From Gammaproteobacteria bacterium (lineage in GTDB: Bacteria > Pseudomonadota > Gammaproteobacteria > Natronospirales > REEB76), in contig JAGWNO010000072.1 of the NCBI GenBank assembly GCA_028871235.1, positions 1 to 10,364 on the forward strand: DNA of 10,364 nucleotides. Reading direction: 5' to 3'. Made by a program: the position numbers and the translations under genes. This document shows positions 1-5,299 of this stretch, one piece after another. The notes under the pieces were generated by a model, which was given only the letters and a program-made list of their open reading frames with translations, did no database searches and was not told the DNA's origin. Numbering within the stretch: the stretch's first letter is position 1; each line of letters opens with the position of its first letter.

Positions 1-177
1 TTCAACCTGGTCTACGACCGCGGCACGCTGTTCGGCCTGCAGTCCGGCGGCCGCAGCGAATCCATCCTCATGTCGCTGCCGCCCGAAGTGCGCTGGGAGT
101 ACGCTTGGAAACCGGAACCGGATTCGCCGGAAGCGGAACTGTATGAGAAATTTCTCAAACCCAGGAATTGGGTATGA
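1..177 (+). CDS. hemF: Coproporphyrinogen III oxidase, aerobic (C-terminal part)
   Basis: The reading frame is open from the first base and ends at TGA 175-177, so only the last 58 residues are visible. They begin FNLVYDRGTLFGLQSGGR and continue through an ESILMSLPP segment and a VRWEY segment to end in RNWV. This is the conserved C-terminus of oxygen-dependent HemF, which decarboxylates two propionates of coproporphyrinogen III to give protoporphyrinogen IX in the cytoplasm. The match to the family ending is strong and the stop is where the family normally ends. The start and catalytic core lie upstream of the window. A second heme gene, hemB, lies 5 kb downstream on the same strand. Confidence 0.93.
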   Translation, partial: FNLVYDRGTLFGLQSGGRSESILMSLPPEVRWEYAWKPEPDSPEAELYEKFLKPRNWV

Positions 178-190
178 GGAATGGGTACTG
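163..190 (+). repeat. Imperfect tandem 14-mer across the hemF stop
   Basis: Two adjacent 14-base units, 163-176 and 177-190, both read approximately AGGAATGGGTA.TG and differ by a one-base shift. The first unit encodes the last HemF residues and runs into the stop codon. The second is noncoding. It probably reflects a local duplication by slippage next to the REP-like palindrome. No function is implied. Confidence 0.4.
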
Positions 191-191
191 G

Positions 192-244
192 GTGGGAGCG
201 GCCGTCCCGGCCGCGATAATCGCGACGGAGACCGTCGCTCCCAC
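192..244. repeat. REP-like interspersed palindrome
   Basis: An imperfect palindrome of about 53 bp lies 14 bp after hemF. The outer arms GTGGGAGCG (192-200) and CGCTCCCAC (236-244) are perfectly complementary. The centre is a second perfect stem, CGCGAT (212-217) with ATCGCG (219-224). The flanks between these pair only partly. The GTGGGAGCG...CGCGAT...CGCTCCCAC layout matches extragenic palindromes that I recall as common in Pseudomonas and Xanthomonadales genomes, often after stop codons. It may form a transcript 3' hairpin for hemF, but no T-tract follows. Family membership rests on memory; the symmetry is read directly. Confidence 0.7.
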
Positions 245-283
245 AACCAACAATGATTCCAGAATAGCAGGGAAATAAACCTC

Positions 284-706
284 ATGAATAACCGCCCGCC
301 ATTTCATCTGGCGTTTCCGGTGCAGGACCTGGAGGAAGCACGCAGCTTTTACGCGGGACTGCTCGGCTGCGCCACCGGGCGCGAGTCGGATCGCTGGATT
401 GACTTCGATTTCTTCGGCCACCAGATCGTGGCGCACCTTGCGCCACCCGAACGCGACACCGCCACCAACCCGGTGGACGGCGAAGACGTGCCGGTACGCC
501 ACTTCGGCGTGATCCTGGAATGGGACCACTGGCATGCCCTCGCCGACAAGCTGAAAGCCGCAGGTGTCAAATTCGTCATCGAACCCGGCATCCGCTTCCA
601 GGGCCAGGTGGGTGAACAAGCAACCATGTTCTTCAAAGACCCCGGCGGCAATGCATTGGAATTCAAGGCATTTCGGGATACATCGCAGATTTTTGCGCGG
701 GAATAA
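284..706 (+). CDS. VOC-superfamily (glyoxalase/bleomycin-resistance fold) protein
   Basis: A 140-residue protein with the paired beta-alpha-beta-beta-beta layout of the vicinal oxygen chelate superfamily. The N-terminal module reads PFHLAFPVQDLEEARSFY and the C-terminal one ends KDPGGNALEFKAF. His8, His73 and Glu126 sit where VOC enzymes usually place metal ligands, so a divalent-metal enzyme is plausible. The family includes lyases, dioxygenases, isomerases and drug-binding proteins, and the substrate cannot be named from sequence. An AGGGA element (269-273) lies 10 bases before the ATG and supports this start. The gene is short but full-length for a single-chain VOC protein. It is separated from hemF by a REP-like palindrome, so cotranscription is uncertain. 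An antisense frame in the same place is a shadow. Confidence 0.9.
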   Translation: MNNRPPFHLAFPVQDLEEARSFYAGLLGCATGRESDRWIDFDFFGHQIVAHLAPPERDTATNPVDGEDVPVRHFGVILEWDHWHALADKLKAAGVKFVIEPGIRFQGQVGEQATMFFKDPGGNALEFKAFRDTSQIFARE

Positions 707-718
707 TCAAGAAATGTG

Positions 719-831
719 ATTGCGGGGTTCCGCCCCCGCACGACAGGTGACTTTTGTTTCGGCAAAAGTCACCAAAACCACTCCCCCGAAACGCGGGGCT
801 GCCCAAGAAGGCCGCCTATCCTGTGCGCTTC
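719..831. repeat. Palindromic repeat module A
   Basis: Noncoding, GC-rich module. Its core is a perfect hairpin: GGTGACTTTTG (746-756) with CAAAAGTCACC (763-773) around a TTTCGG loop. The C-rich stretch with 'acgcggggctg' that follows resembles repeat text I recall from Xanthomonadales-like genomes. The right-hand end near 831 is set where protein-like, AT-richer sequence begins and is approximate. The core hairpin is analogous in sequence to the one in module B (1261-1292): both have the plan GGT..ACTTT / AAAGT..ACC. Confidence 0.55.
721..740. repeat. Short GC hairpin after the VOC gene
   Basis: TGCGGGG (721-727) pairs with CCCCGCA (734-740) around a 6-base loop, starting 14 bases after the VOC stop. 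No run of T follows, so it is not a canonical intrinsic terminator on the plus strand. It could still protect a 3' end. I treat it as the leading edge of the repeat module that continues to about 831. Confidence 0.45.
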
Positions 832-1050
832 CTGACTCAGGTTTCAATCCGTAGATTCCGAAATGCTATTGCACATGCAAATTGATGCTATGCACCTGAT
901 TTTTCTGGCCTTGAATATTGGGCTCTCGAGGAGAGCCGCGAACGTGAGAAAGCAATGATGCATTTTCAAGCATCGCAAGCCGATCTGAATTTCTGGCAAG
1001 CTCTTTCCCGATGTGTTGCTTATGCCACTTACACTCAATTAAGCGATTAA
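832..1050 (+). pseudogene. Decayed C-terminal remnant of a HEPN-like gene
   Basis: One plus-strand frame is convincingly protein-like. It reads LTQVSIRRFRNAIAHAN, then TGA (883-885), then 54 more codons (886-1047) that include APDFSGLEYW, SQADLNFWQALSR and CVAYATYTQ before TAA at 1048-1050. The RNAIAH stretch fits the R-x4-H signature of HEPN ribonuclease domains, and the aromatic-rich tail is unlike random translation. The TGA may be a decayed TGG, restoring HAN-W-CYAP, but this is a guess. There is no start codon or N-terminal domain: the frame runs upstream into repeat module A, so the fragment looks truncated by it. Base composition is AT-richer than the flanks, suggesting foreign origin. 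An antisense frame (844-1038) shows no protein character. HEPN assignment is moderate; pseudogene status is more secure. Confidence 0.55.
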
Positions 1051-1088
1051 TTCTGTCACATTGAAATAGAGTGCGGATTTTTATTGAA

Positions 1089-1316
1089 CCCCTTGGATGC
1101 CGCCGAGCACTGGAGCGAGCAAGGGATAGCCCGAAGGGGTGCGGACAGGAAGTCCGCGCTCTCGTCCTTAGGCCAGGGATGGCCTGTCGACGAGACTCCG
1201 CAGCGAGCGAAGCGCGCAGGGGACCGCGAAGCGGCGGCATCCCAGGGGCGATCTCCTTTGGGTACTTTCCTTGTGCACACAAGGAAAGTACCACGCCGGC
1301 GGGCGCGGAAGCCCGC
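1089..1316. repeat. Palindromic repeat module B (multi-branched fold)
   Basis: A noncoding element with several nested inverted repeats. An outer stem pairs 1089-1104 with 1233-1248, 16 pairs with one mismatch. Inside it are GCGGAC (1141-1146) with GTCCGC (1152-1157), then CTCGTC (1161-1166) with GACGAG (1189-1194), which encloses AGGCCA (1170-1175) with TGGCCT (1180-1185). After the outer stem come a 15-bp perfect hairpin, 1261-1275 with 1278-1292, and GCGGGC (1299-1304) with GCCCGC (1311-1316). Open frames of 85-142 codons cross it on both strands, but their translations are low-complexity Arg/Ala/Pro-rich and mirror each other because of the palindromes. It resembles widespread interspersed repeats of GC-rich gammaproteobacteria. 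Confidence 0.65.
1261..1292. repeat. Perfect 15-bp inverted repeat
   Basis: GGTACTTTCCTTGTG (1261-1275) is exactly complementary to 1278-1292 with only CA between the arms. This favours cruciform extrusion in DNA or a very stable hairpin in RNA. It is the counterpart of the 746-773 hairpin in module A. No T-tract follows on either strand, so it is not called a terminator. Confidence 0.8.
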
Positions 1317-1330
1317 TATCTTGAGTAGCC

Positions 1331-1418
1331 AGCGGCCGCAGACCGCGCAAACCTCGCGTATCTTCCCCACATTAAAGGCGTCCGATTCCGAGTTTTTGTC
1401 TTTACGAAATGTGGCGAG
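1331..1418. other. Unassigned stretch between repeat B and the DUF1634 gene
   Basis: No gene, RNA or clear terminator is visible here. A short plus frame ending LKASDSEFLSLRNVAS at TAA 1420-1422 has slightly protein-like composition and could be the tail of another decayed gene, but at this length it is indistinguishable from chance. The minus-strand DUF1634 gene ends at 1419 without a recognisable hairpin plus T-run after it. Confidence 0.4.
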
Positions 1419-1787
1419 TTAAACGCCGCTCTGACCCGCGATCACGCCGATGATCACCAACGCCAGCACCAGTACACCGATGGCGACATACAGCCAGTCG
1501 CGCACCCGCGCGCTCACATAGATGCCGGCCAACAGCCGTGCCATGGGTGTAAGCAACAGCACGATGACCCCCGCATCCAGAAAAGTCCCGGCATGCAGGC
1601 CGGTCCCGGCATGCACAGCGTGCCGGATGATCTGCCGCAAGGAACCGCTGGGTGTCGCGGGAATGTGTGTACCGCCGTGGACAAAAAATACGCTGAGTCC
1701 GATGACAATCAACAGCAGGCACAGCACGATGCTGGCGCGCAGGATCCAGGTGTTGAGCAAGCGGCGCTCGCGTACGATCTCGCTCAT
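1419..1787 (-). CDS. DUF1634 family membrane protein
   Basis: A 122-residue protein with three predicted transmembrane helices at about residues 12-36, 67-88 and 97-117. The N-terminus is charged (MSEIVRERRLL). The central HAVHAGTGLHAGTFLDAGVIVLLLTPMARL segment is typical of DUF1634, a family usually encoded beside a TauE/SafE permease, as here. Its ATG (1785-1787) overlaps the permease stop in an ATGA arrangement, so translation is coupled and the start is secure. It probably acts as an accessory subunit of the permease in the inner membrane. That role is inferred from conserved linkage and no activity is known. Confidence 0.85.
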   Translation of the reverse strand: MSEIVRERRLLNTWILRASIVLCLLLIVIGLSVFFVHGGTHIPATPSGSLRQIIRHAVHAGTGLHAGTFLDAGVIVLLLTPMARLLAGIYVSARVRDWLYVAIGVLVLALVIIGVIAGQSGV

Positions 1788-2620
1788 AGATTGAACAACC
1801 CTTTCAACAGCATCTGCAGCGCCACGATCAGCAGCACCACCGCGAACAGTTTGCGCAGCGTGCTCACCGGCAGCATCCTGACCAGGTGGCCGCCGGCATA
1901 GGCGCCGACAATCACTCCCAGGATGATGGCGCCGGCGATCACCGGCGGGATATCGCCATGGGAAAGGTAGAAACCGGCGCTGGTGGCGGCGGTGATGCCG
2001 ATCATGAAATTGGACGTGGCGGTGGACACCCGGAAAGGCAGCTTCATGACGCGGTCCATGGCCAGCACCTTGAAGGCGCCGGAGCCGATGCCGAGCAGCG
2101 CGGAAAGAAACCCGGCGCCGATCATGATCCCGAAGCCCGGCATCACCCCCACCACCTGGTATTCAATCCAGTTGCCGGCTTGCTGGTAACGGCTGCCGAG
2201 ACGCAGGCGCCGCGCCAATGGCGAACTTTCCGGTGCCCCGGCCACGTCGCTGTGCTTGGGCATGAAGGACATGATCGCGGAATACCCCAGCACGATACCG
2301 AACAGCGCGAATAACAGCCGCGCCGGGAGATGATGGGCCACCAGCGCGCCAATCAGCGCGCCGCTGGATGCGGCAATCTGCAGGAACAGGGCCGCACGCA
2401 CGTTGCTGAGGCCGGTACCGACAAAACGCGGCGCGGCGCCGATGGAAGTGGCGATGACGCCGAACAAGCTGATCCCCACCGCCTCGGGTATCGGCAGGTG
2501 GAATGCCAGGGTCAGCAGCGGCACGATCACCATGCCGCCGCCGAGCCCGGTGAGCGAGCCGATCAGTCCGGCGGCGATGCCGCCGAACAGGATGACCAGA
2601 ACCATCAAGGGCGCGGACAT
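1784..2620 (-). CDS. TauE/SafE family anion (sulfite-type) permease
   Basis: A 278-residue integral membrane protein with about eight hydrophobic helices. Two glycine-rich repeats mark the inverted halves of the TauE/SafE family: GSLTGLGGGMVIVP near residues 21-34 and ALLGIGSGAFKV near residues 174-185. A cytoplasmic loop of about 35 charged residues (roughly 122-150) separates them. Family members export sulfite, sulfoacetate or other small organosulfur anions. The substrate here cannot be named, as no sulfur-metabolism genes are nearby. Length is normal. The ATG has no clear Shine-Dalgarno sequence, but a perfect TATAAT on the minus strand lies about 40 bases upstream. The gene is first in a two-gene operon with the DUF1634 protein. 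Confidence 0.9.
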   Translation of the reverse strand: MSAPLMVLVILFGGIAAGLIGSLTGLGGGMVIVPLLTLAFHLPIPEAVGISLFGVIATSIGAAPRFVGTGLSNVRAALFLQIAASSGALIGALVAHHLPARLLFALFGIVLGYSAIMSFMPKHSDVAGAPESSPLARRLRLGSRYQQAGNWIEYQVVGVMPGFGIMIGAGFLSALLGIGSGAFKVLAMDRVMKLPFRVSTATSNFMIGITAATSAGFYLSHGDIPPVIAGAIILGVIVGAYAGGHLVRMLPVSTLRKLFAVVLLIVALQMLLKGLFNL

Positions 2621-2661
2621 GGGCGGCGTGGATCGGTCAGGGAAGATAAAGTGAGGCGCGG

Positions 2662-2667
2662 ATTATA
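2662..2667 (-). promoter_or_regulatory. Candidate -10 element for the tauE-DUF1634 operon
   Basis: The minus strand reads a perfect TATAAT here, 41 bases before the permease ATG. That would give a leader of roughly 35 nt. The only TTGAC-like hexamer (2680-2685, minus TTGACG) is just 12 bases upstream, too close for a standard sigma70 promoter, and no extended -10 TGn is present. The element is plausible but has weak -35 support. Confidence 0.4.
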
Positions 2668-2693
2668 CAATGGTCTGTGCGTCAATCGCCCGT

Positions 2694-3278
2694 TCAGCGA
2701 CGCCCGCGATAGCGGAAACAGCCGGTTAAATGATCGTTCACCATGCCGGTGGCCTGCATGAACGCGTAGCAGATGGTGCTGCCCACGAACTTGAAACCGC
2801 GCTTCTTCAGATCCATGCTCATGGCGTCGGAGATGGCGGTGCTGTCCGGTACCTCGTCCATGGAGCGGCGCTGGTTACAGATGGCTTTGCCATCCACGAA
2901 GCGCCATATATAAGCATCGAAACTGCCGTATTGCTTTTGCACGGCGAGAAACGCCCGGGCATTAATGATGGCCGATTCGATCTTCAAGCGGTTGCGCACG
3001 ATGCCTGGATTTTTCAGCAGTCGCGTCACATCGCGGGCGGTGAAGCGCGCCACTTTCTTCGGATCGAAGCGGACCAGGGCTTTGCGATAGTTCTCCCGCT
3101 TGTGCAGGATAGTGGCCCAGGAAAGCCCGGCCTGCGCGCCCTCCAGGATCAGGAACTCGAACAGTCGCCGCTCGTCATGCACCGGCACGCCCCACTCCTT
3201 GTCGTGGTAGGCAAGGTACTGTGGGTCGTCCAGCGGCGCCCACGGACAGCGCCGCGGTAATTTGCGGCGCTGCGTCAT
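2694..3278 (-). CDS. tag: DNA-3-methyladenine glycosylase I
   Basis: The protein excises 3-methyladenine (N3-alkylated adenine) from DNA as the first step of base excision repair. From the chosen ATG it has 194 residues, close to the 187 of E. coli Tag. It carries the family hallmarks: CPW near the N-terminus (Cys11), YHDKEWGVP (His25), LEGAQAGLSW with the base-binding Glu and Trp, and NDHLTGC (His183, Cys187). The two Cys and two His match the structural zinc site known for E. coli Tag. An upstream GTG (3300-3302) would add eight residues and overlap the cupin gene by 14 bases. Neither start has a good ribosome site, so I prefer the ATG, which puts the zinc cysteine nearer the N-terminus as in E. 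coli. The gene lies 10 bases behind the cupin and is probably cotranscribed with it. Confidence 0.95.
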   Translation of the reverse strand: MTQRRKLPRRCPWAPLDDPQYLAYHDKEWGVPVHDERRLFEFLILEGAQAGLSWATILHKRENYRKALVRFDPKKVARFTARDVTRLLKNPGIVRNRLKIESAIINARAFLAVQKQYGSFDAYIWRFVDGKAICNQRRSMDEVPDSTAISDAMSMDLKKRGFKFVGSTICYAFMQATGMVNDHLTGCFRYRGRR

Positions 3279-3288
3279 GCGGTAGCAT

Positions 3289-3762
3289 TCAACGCCGGTC
3301 ACCGGGCTGGGCGCTGCGATACCAGCGCTCGAACCCGGCGGCGCGGGGATCGCCTTCCGGCGGCGCCCAGGACGCGAAATCCTGCTCCGCCGTGGGCAGG
3401 TACGGTCCCTGCTTCACCTCGAATACCACCGTCGCCGGCGCCAGCGTGACCACGGCGTGCCAGGTGCCGGCGGGGTTCTCCACGCCATAGGTGTATCCAC
3501 CCGCGGATAACAGGGTGCGCGTAAGCACCGTGCCGGTGTCGTCGAACGTGAGTACCAGCAGCTCGCCGCTGACGATGAGCAGCAGTTCCCATTTGTGCGG
3601 ATGCCGGTGCGGACGCACGTAAGTACCGGGTTCCATGGCCATGCACATGCGCTGGATGGGGTCGGCGTGCGACGCATGCAGGTTGTGGTGGGTGCGCAGC
3701 CGCGGCGAGGCCGCGGCCTGCGCATGCAAATGCACGACGAGATCCCGGTCGATGAGTTTCAT
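3289..3762 (-). CDS. WbuC-like cupin-fold metalloprotein
   Basis: A 157-residue protein with a single cupin beta-barrel. Motif 1, PHRHPHKWELLLIVSGEL (residues 51-68), supplies His52, His54 and Glu59. Motif 2, ENPAGTWHAVV (95-105), supplies His102. Together these are the usual three-His, one-Glu metal site. The N-terminal helix and the RTHHNLHASHADPIQRM segment match the WbuC family, named after a gene of E. coli O-antigen clusters. The catalytic role of WbuC is not established and no O-antigen genes are nearby here, so I give no function. The gene is first in a likely operon with tag. A TATAAT on the minus strand at 3798-3793 is a candidate promoter. The ATG lacks a strong Shine-Dalgarno sequence. 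Confidence 0.88.
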   Translation of the reverse strand: MKLIDRDLVVHLHAQAAASPRLRTHHNLHASHADPIQRMCMAMEPGTYVRPHRHPHKWELLLIVSGELLVLTFDDTGTVLTRTLLSAGGYTYGVENPAGTWHAVVTLAPATVVFEVKQGPYLPTAEQDFASWAPPEGDPRAAGFERWYRSAQPGDRR

Positions 3763-3792
3763 ATGCTGCAGCGCGCGACCCTGAGGGGTGGC

Positions 3793-3798
3793 ATTATA
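3793..3798 (-). promoter_or_regulatory. Candidate -10 element for the cupin-tag operon
   Basis: The minus strand reads a perfect TATAAT 31 bases before the cupin ATG, predicting a leader of about 24 nt. The position expected for a -35 box falls inside a GC-rich hairpin (3806-3825) and does not resemble TTGACA. The hexamer is exact, but overall promoter support is modest. Confidence 0.45.
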
Positions 3799-3805
3799 AG
3801 CGCCG

Positions 3806-3825
3806 CGGCCGCCTGGCGGCGGCCG
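3806..3825. repeat. GC-rich hairpin between anti-sigma and cupin genes
   Basis: CGGCCGCC (3806-3813) pairs exactly with GGCGGCCG (3818-3825) around a TGGC loop. On the minus strand it lies 28 bases after the anti-sigma stop and just upstream of the cupin's candidate -10 box. It could attenuate or end the sigma operon transcript, but it is followed by mixed sequence rather than a run of T, so a rho-independent terminator is not supported. Confidence 0.5.
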
Positions 3826-3853
3826 TTACCGGACCCGCATCACCACCGCGGGC

Positions 3854-4579
3854 TCAAATGGCCCATTGCACCATCTGCGGCAGCGCTTTCGCCATGGTCT
3901 GCATGGGCGAGTCGTTGTTGGCGACGATGGCGATGCTGCCGCGGCCCGCCGGTTCGATGATGCCGCGATAACCGCTCTCGTCGAAGTGGGTGGGTTTATC
4001 CACATGGATGTGGGGCAACAGCAGTATCGTCACCGGACCGTTCTTGCCCTTGACCACCAGGTGCGCCACCAGCTCGCCGCGGAACGGGCAAACGCGTGCA
4101 TAAGTCACGTCATTCATGTCGCCGTGCATGCGCACGCCCACGCGTGCCAGCACCCTGTGGACGAGGCTCACGTTGGTGAGCACCGGCCGGTCGGGGTCCA
4201 GTGCCGCAGCCTCCTGCTTGTTCTGGATGTGTGCCACCAGCGCCTGGGCGAGGGTCATGCGCTCCGGACCCGGCGCCAGGCGCCAGACGCCGAAGCCAAG
4301 TCCCACCGCCAGCAGCACAGCGGCGGCGGTCGCCAGCCAGGCATAGGTCCGCGGGCGGGCGGGACGGAAGGCGGCCTTGAACACGATGCGCGCCTCCAAG
4401 CCCTCGGGCACGTCCACGGCCAGGGCGTGGGCGATACGGCCATCCAGCGCCAGCATCTCCCTGAGGAAGGCGGCGCAGGCGGCGCATACCCGGCAGTGCT
4501 CCAGCAGCGCCGGGTCGCGGCGCTGCGGCTCGGCGCCGAGGATACGGCGCACGTCCAGGCAATTGGTACTGGTATTCAT
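3854..4579 (-). CDS. DUF3379-type zinc-binding anti-sigma factor, single-pass membrane protein
   Basis: A 241-residue protein coupled to the sigma gene by an ATGA overlap at 4576-4579, which fixes the start. The cytoplasmic N-terminus carries EHCRVCAACAAF: His28, Cys32 and Cys35 form the H-x3-C-x2-C motif of zinc anti-sigma domains. A second sensitive residue, Cys29, sits directly beside His28. One transmembrane helix spans about residues 79-101. The remaining 140 residues should be periplasmic. They include VCPFRGELVAHLVVKG with a lone Cys164 and a His-rich LLPHIHVDKPTHF stretch. Layout and length fit DUF3379 proteins of gammaproteobacteria. It presumably holds the neighbouring sigma factor inactive until a signal arrives; the signal is unknown. 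The frame stays open upstream to 5011, but that part is antisigma-frame translation of the sigma gene and is not used. Confidence 0.85.
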   Translation of the reverse strand: MNTSTNCLDVRRILGAEPQRRDPALLEHCRVCAACAAFLREMLALDGRIAHALAVDVPEGLEARIVFKAAFRPARPRTYAWLATAAAVLLAVGLGFGVWRLAPGPERMTLAQALVAHIQNKQEAAALDPDRPVLTNVSLVHRVLARVGVRMHGDMNDVTYARVCPFRGELVAHLVVKGKNGPVTILLLPHIHVDKPTHFDESGYRGIIEPAGRGSIAIVANNDSPMQTMAKALPQMVQWAI

Positions 4580-5088
4580 GCGATCTCCTCTCCGAACTGC
4601 GCGCCGCTCCCAGCCAATATCCCGCGCAATTGATTGCGGGCGCGGAACAGCCGCGTCAACACCGCAGCCTGTGTCAGGTCCAGCAATTCCGCGATCTCCT
4701 GCGTGGTGCAGCCCATGAGCGCCTGCAGCACCAGCGGCTCGCGGTATTCCGCCGCCAGCTTGCCCATGGCGCGGCGCACGTCGTGCACATCGGTATCGGT
4801 GCCGCCCACGCTGGCGTGCGTGTCGGCGATGGGCAGCTCGTGGATGTCCACCGTGTCCTTGCGTTTCGCCATCTCGCGCATGAACTCGTTGCGCAGGATG
4901 GTGGTGAGCCACTGGCGGGCCGCCGCCTCGTCGCGCAGCGACTCCAGCGAGCGCCAGGCGCGCAGCAGCGTCTCCTGCACCAGATCGTCGGCCAGGGTCC
5001 GGTCGCGGCACAGCCAGTAGGCGTAGCGGTACAGATTCGGCACCAGCGCCCGCGCCAGGATCTCGAAGCGGTGTTGACGGACAGCCAT
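4576..5088 (-). CDS. ECF-subfamily RNA polymerase sigma factor
   Basis: A 170-residue sigma factor with only regions 2 and 4, as in the extracytoplasmic-function group. Region 2 includes NLYRYAYWLCRD and ADDLVQETLLRAWRSL (about residues 18-48), the core-binding and -10 recognition part. Region 4 (about 111-156) contains EYREPLVLQAL and the helix-turn-helix TTQEIAELLDLTQAAVLTRLFRARNQLRG, which recognises -35 sequences. It overlaps the anti-sigma gene downstream by four bases, so the two are cotranslated and probably made in balance. The start fits the family N-terminus although the upstream sequence lacks a purine-rich ribosome site. The regulon cannot be read here. The divergent neighbour hemB shares a 211-bp control region with it. 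Confidence 0.94.
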   Translation of the reverse strand: MAVRQHRFEILARALVPNLYRYAYWLCRDRTLADDLVQETLLRAWRSLESLRDEAAARQWLTTILRNEFMREMAKRKDTVDIHELPIADTHASVGGTDTDVHDVRRAMGKLAAEYREPLVLQALMGCTTQEIAELLDLTQAAVLTRLFRARNQLRGILAGSGAQFGEEIA

Positions 5089-5116
5089 GTGGATGGAGAC
5101 CGGCTAGTTCGGTGGA

Positions 5117-5144
5117 TTATTACGGCCCCGGGGGTCCAGATTAA
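5117..5144 (-). promoter_or_regulatory. Weak sigma70-like promoter candidate for the sigma gene
   Basis: In the 211-bp divergent region (5089-5299) the minus strand has TAATAA (5122-5117) with TTAATC (5144-5139) 16 bases upstream, ending 28 bases before the sigma ATG. Both hexamers deviate from consensus. No clear ECF autoregulatory pair (GGAAC-type with a GTC-type -10) was found by eye. I saw no convincing promoter for hemB in the rest of this region. Confidence 0.25.
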
Positions 5145-5286
5145 CCTAAAAACCGCGTCGGGCGCGGCCGTGCAGACTGCGCGTACTCGGCTGCTGACGA
5201 GGGCGGCGGGAAAACTGGCCCGGCCGGCCGCTTTGTTTTACCCTATTCCGCCCGTTTTGCAGCCTTCTGAATCGAGCAATAGTTTC

Positions 5287-5292
5287 AAGGAG
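5287..5292 (+). promoter_or_regulatory. Ribosome binding site that fixes the hemB GTG start
   Basis: AAGGAG is a near-perfect Shine-Dalgarno sequence, followed by 7 bases (5293-5299) and then GTG at 5300-5302. It decides in favour of this non-ATG start over the ATGs at 5345 and 5354, which would remove conserved N-terminal residues. Confidence 0.85.
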
Positions 5293-5299
5293 CACTTGC

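Noticed and set aside
841..850. GTTTCAATCC, which resembles the start of some CRISPR repeats.
   Set aside because: It occurs once, with no second copy or spacer spacing nearby. It is better explained as codons of the HEPN-like remnant.
866..1422. Several open frames of 60-142 codons on both strands in the repeat region.
   Set aside because: They arise from stop-poor palindromic DNA. Their translations mirror each other between strands (for example FPCAHKEST and FPCVHKEST) and match no domain.
2662..2685. TTGACG plus TATAAT on the minus strand as a full sigma70 promoter.
   Set aside because: The spacer is only 12 bases, well short of the usual 16-18. Only the -10 element was kept as a candidate.
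3279..3302. GTG at 3300-3302 as the tag start.
   Set aside because: It has no ribosome site, overlaps the cupin gene, and adds residues with no counterpart in known Tag proteins. It cannot be strictly excluded.
4580..5011. Upstream extension of the anti-sigma reading frame to 5011.
   Set aside because: That part overlaps the ECF sigma gene in another frame and is Arg/Ala/Gly-rich. The ATGA overlap at 4576-4579 gives a natural start.
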